Assembly: GCA_025350465.1 (NCBI GenBank)
Contig: JANXXU010000034.1
Coordinates: 1 to 49,113 of the forward strand
DNA length: 49,113 nucleotides
DNA from: Alphaproteobacteria bacterium
Lineage (GTDB): Bacteria > Pseudomonadota > Alphaproteobacteria > Micropepsales > Micropepsaceae
Direction of reading: 5' to 3'
Part shown: one piece after another, positions 48,963-49,113 of the stretch
How positions within the stretch are numbered: the first letter of the stretch is position 1
Layout: each line of letters begins with the position of its first letter
The notes under the pieces: generated by a model
What the model saw: only the letters and a program-made list of their open reading frames with translations
The model's database searches: none
Told to the model about the DNA's origin: nothing
Position numbers and translations under genes: made by a program

Positions 48963-49113
48963 ATGTCAGGCGCGCAAACGATAGAAATCACGGAAGCGAT
49001 GATTTCGGCTGGCGTTGCCGCGCTTGCTTCTGCTTGTCCGCTTGACGTTGCCTTTCCTGTTGGCGGCGAAGAAGTTGCCGTCGAAGCGGTTTTGCGAGCA
49101 GCGTTGCAAGCGC
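48963..49113 (+). CDS. Partial passenger gene downstream of the transposase
   Basis: An open frame starts with ATG 3 bases after the transposase stop and runs off the right edge: 50 codons of unknown protein. It begins MSGAQTIEITEAMISAGVAA and is rich in Ala and Val, with no recognised motif. The tight spacing suggests co-transcription with the transposase. The remainder and the right end of the element lie outside the window. Confidence 0.55.
   Translation, partial: MSGAQTIEITEAMISAGVAALASACPLDVAFPVGGEEVAVEAVLRAALQA

Noticed and set aside
1-49113. CRISPR arrays, rRNA genes, prophage or large tandem repeats
   Set aside because: Looked for by eye; no regularly spaced repeats, no rRNA-like segments and no phage structural genes were seen.

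Overview
The window is GC-rich, densely coded DNA of an alphaproteobacterium, most likely a member of the Hyphomicrobiales (Rhizobiales). The evidence is the run ccmF-ccmH-degP-response regulator-histidine kinase-...-glnE, which as I recall is a conserved neighbourhood in rhizobia, together with HlyIII, DUF4189, PAS_5-like and DUF4166 proteins of alphaproteobacterial type and frequent GTG/TTG starts. No rRNA, prophage or CRISPR array is present. One tRNA (Lys, anticodon TTT) lies just after glnE.

Layout. 1-4516: the end of the cytochrome c maturation operon (ccmF tail, ccmH), a DegP/HtrA protease and an OmpR-type two-component pair. 4467-7056 (minus): an MFS transporter, a small intact gene paired with a collapsed zeta-toxin/P-loop kinase pseudogene, and a fumarylacetoacetate hydrolase family enzyme. 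This block separates the two-component pair from glnE (7173-10067). 10172-13020: tRNA-Lys, a 46-residue basic protein, a GNAT acetyltransferase, a DJ-1/PfpI-like protein and a FecR-domain envelope protein. 13125-16263 (minus): a galK-galT-galM operon joined by 4-bp overlaps, without galE. 16402-19383: a small membrane protein, then an envelope-stress module in which a Spy/CpxP-like periplasmic protein precedes its response regulator and kinase. 19633-21109: a PilZ-like protein followed by a large uncharacterised protein. 21106-28050: GNAT, a YcbB-type L,D-transpeptidase, a PAS_5-like protein, nitronate monooxygenase, and an alpha/beta hydrolase-DoxX-HlyIII run divergent from a TetR regulator, with a clear palindrome between them.

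28051-37012 is mixed metabolism and unknowns: HAD hydrolase, O-methyltransferase, fatty acid desaturase, a small membrane protein whose paralogue lies 10 kb away, DUF4166 with a GbsR/MarR regulator and its palindrome, a VOC protein and an SDR. 37185-41564 is the most unusual part: a diguanylate cyclase, then three overlapping or nearly overlapping genes for a soluble histidine kinase, a HerA/DUF87 ATPase and a protein with an N-terminal GYF_2 domain and a C-terminal half resembling Cas2/SinR-type ferredoxin folds. 41625-47120 holds a membrane histidine kinase, the second paralogous membrane protein, an N-carbamoylputrescine amidase-type hydrolase, an exported cyclophilin, an AHL-lactonase-type metallohydrolase and a DUF4189 protein. 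47216-49113 has a ribbon-helix-helix regulator operon and a divergent IS1595-family transposase with a passenger reading frame cut by the window edge. Back-to-back promoters between them share repeated TGTCAA half-sites.

Convergent gene pairs are often separated by perfect or near-perfect GC-rich hairpins without T tracts (33726, 41576, 43867, 47185). Functions are assigned from motifs read by eye; no database search was run.
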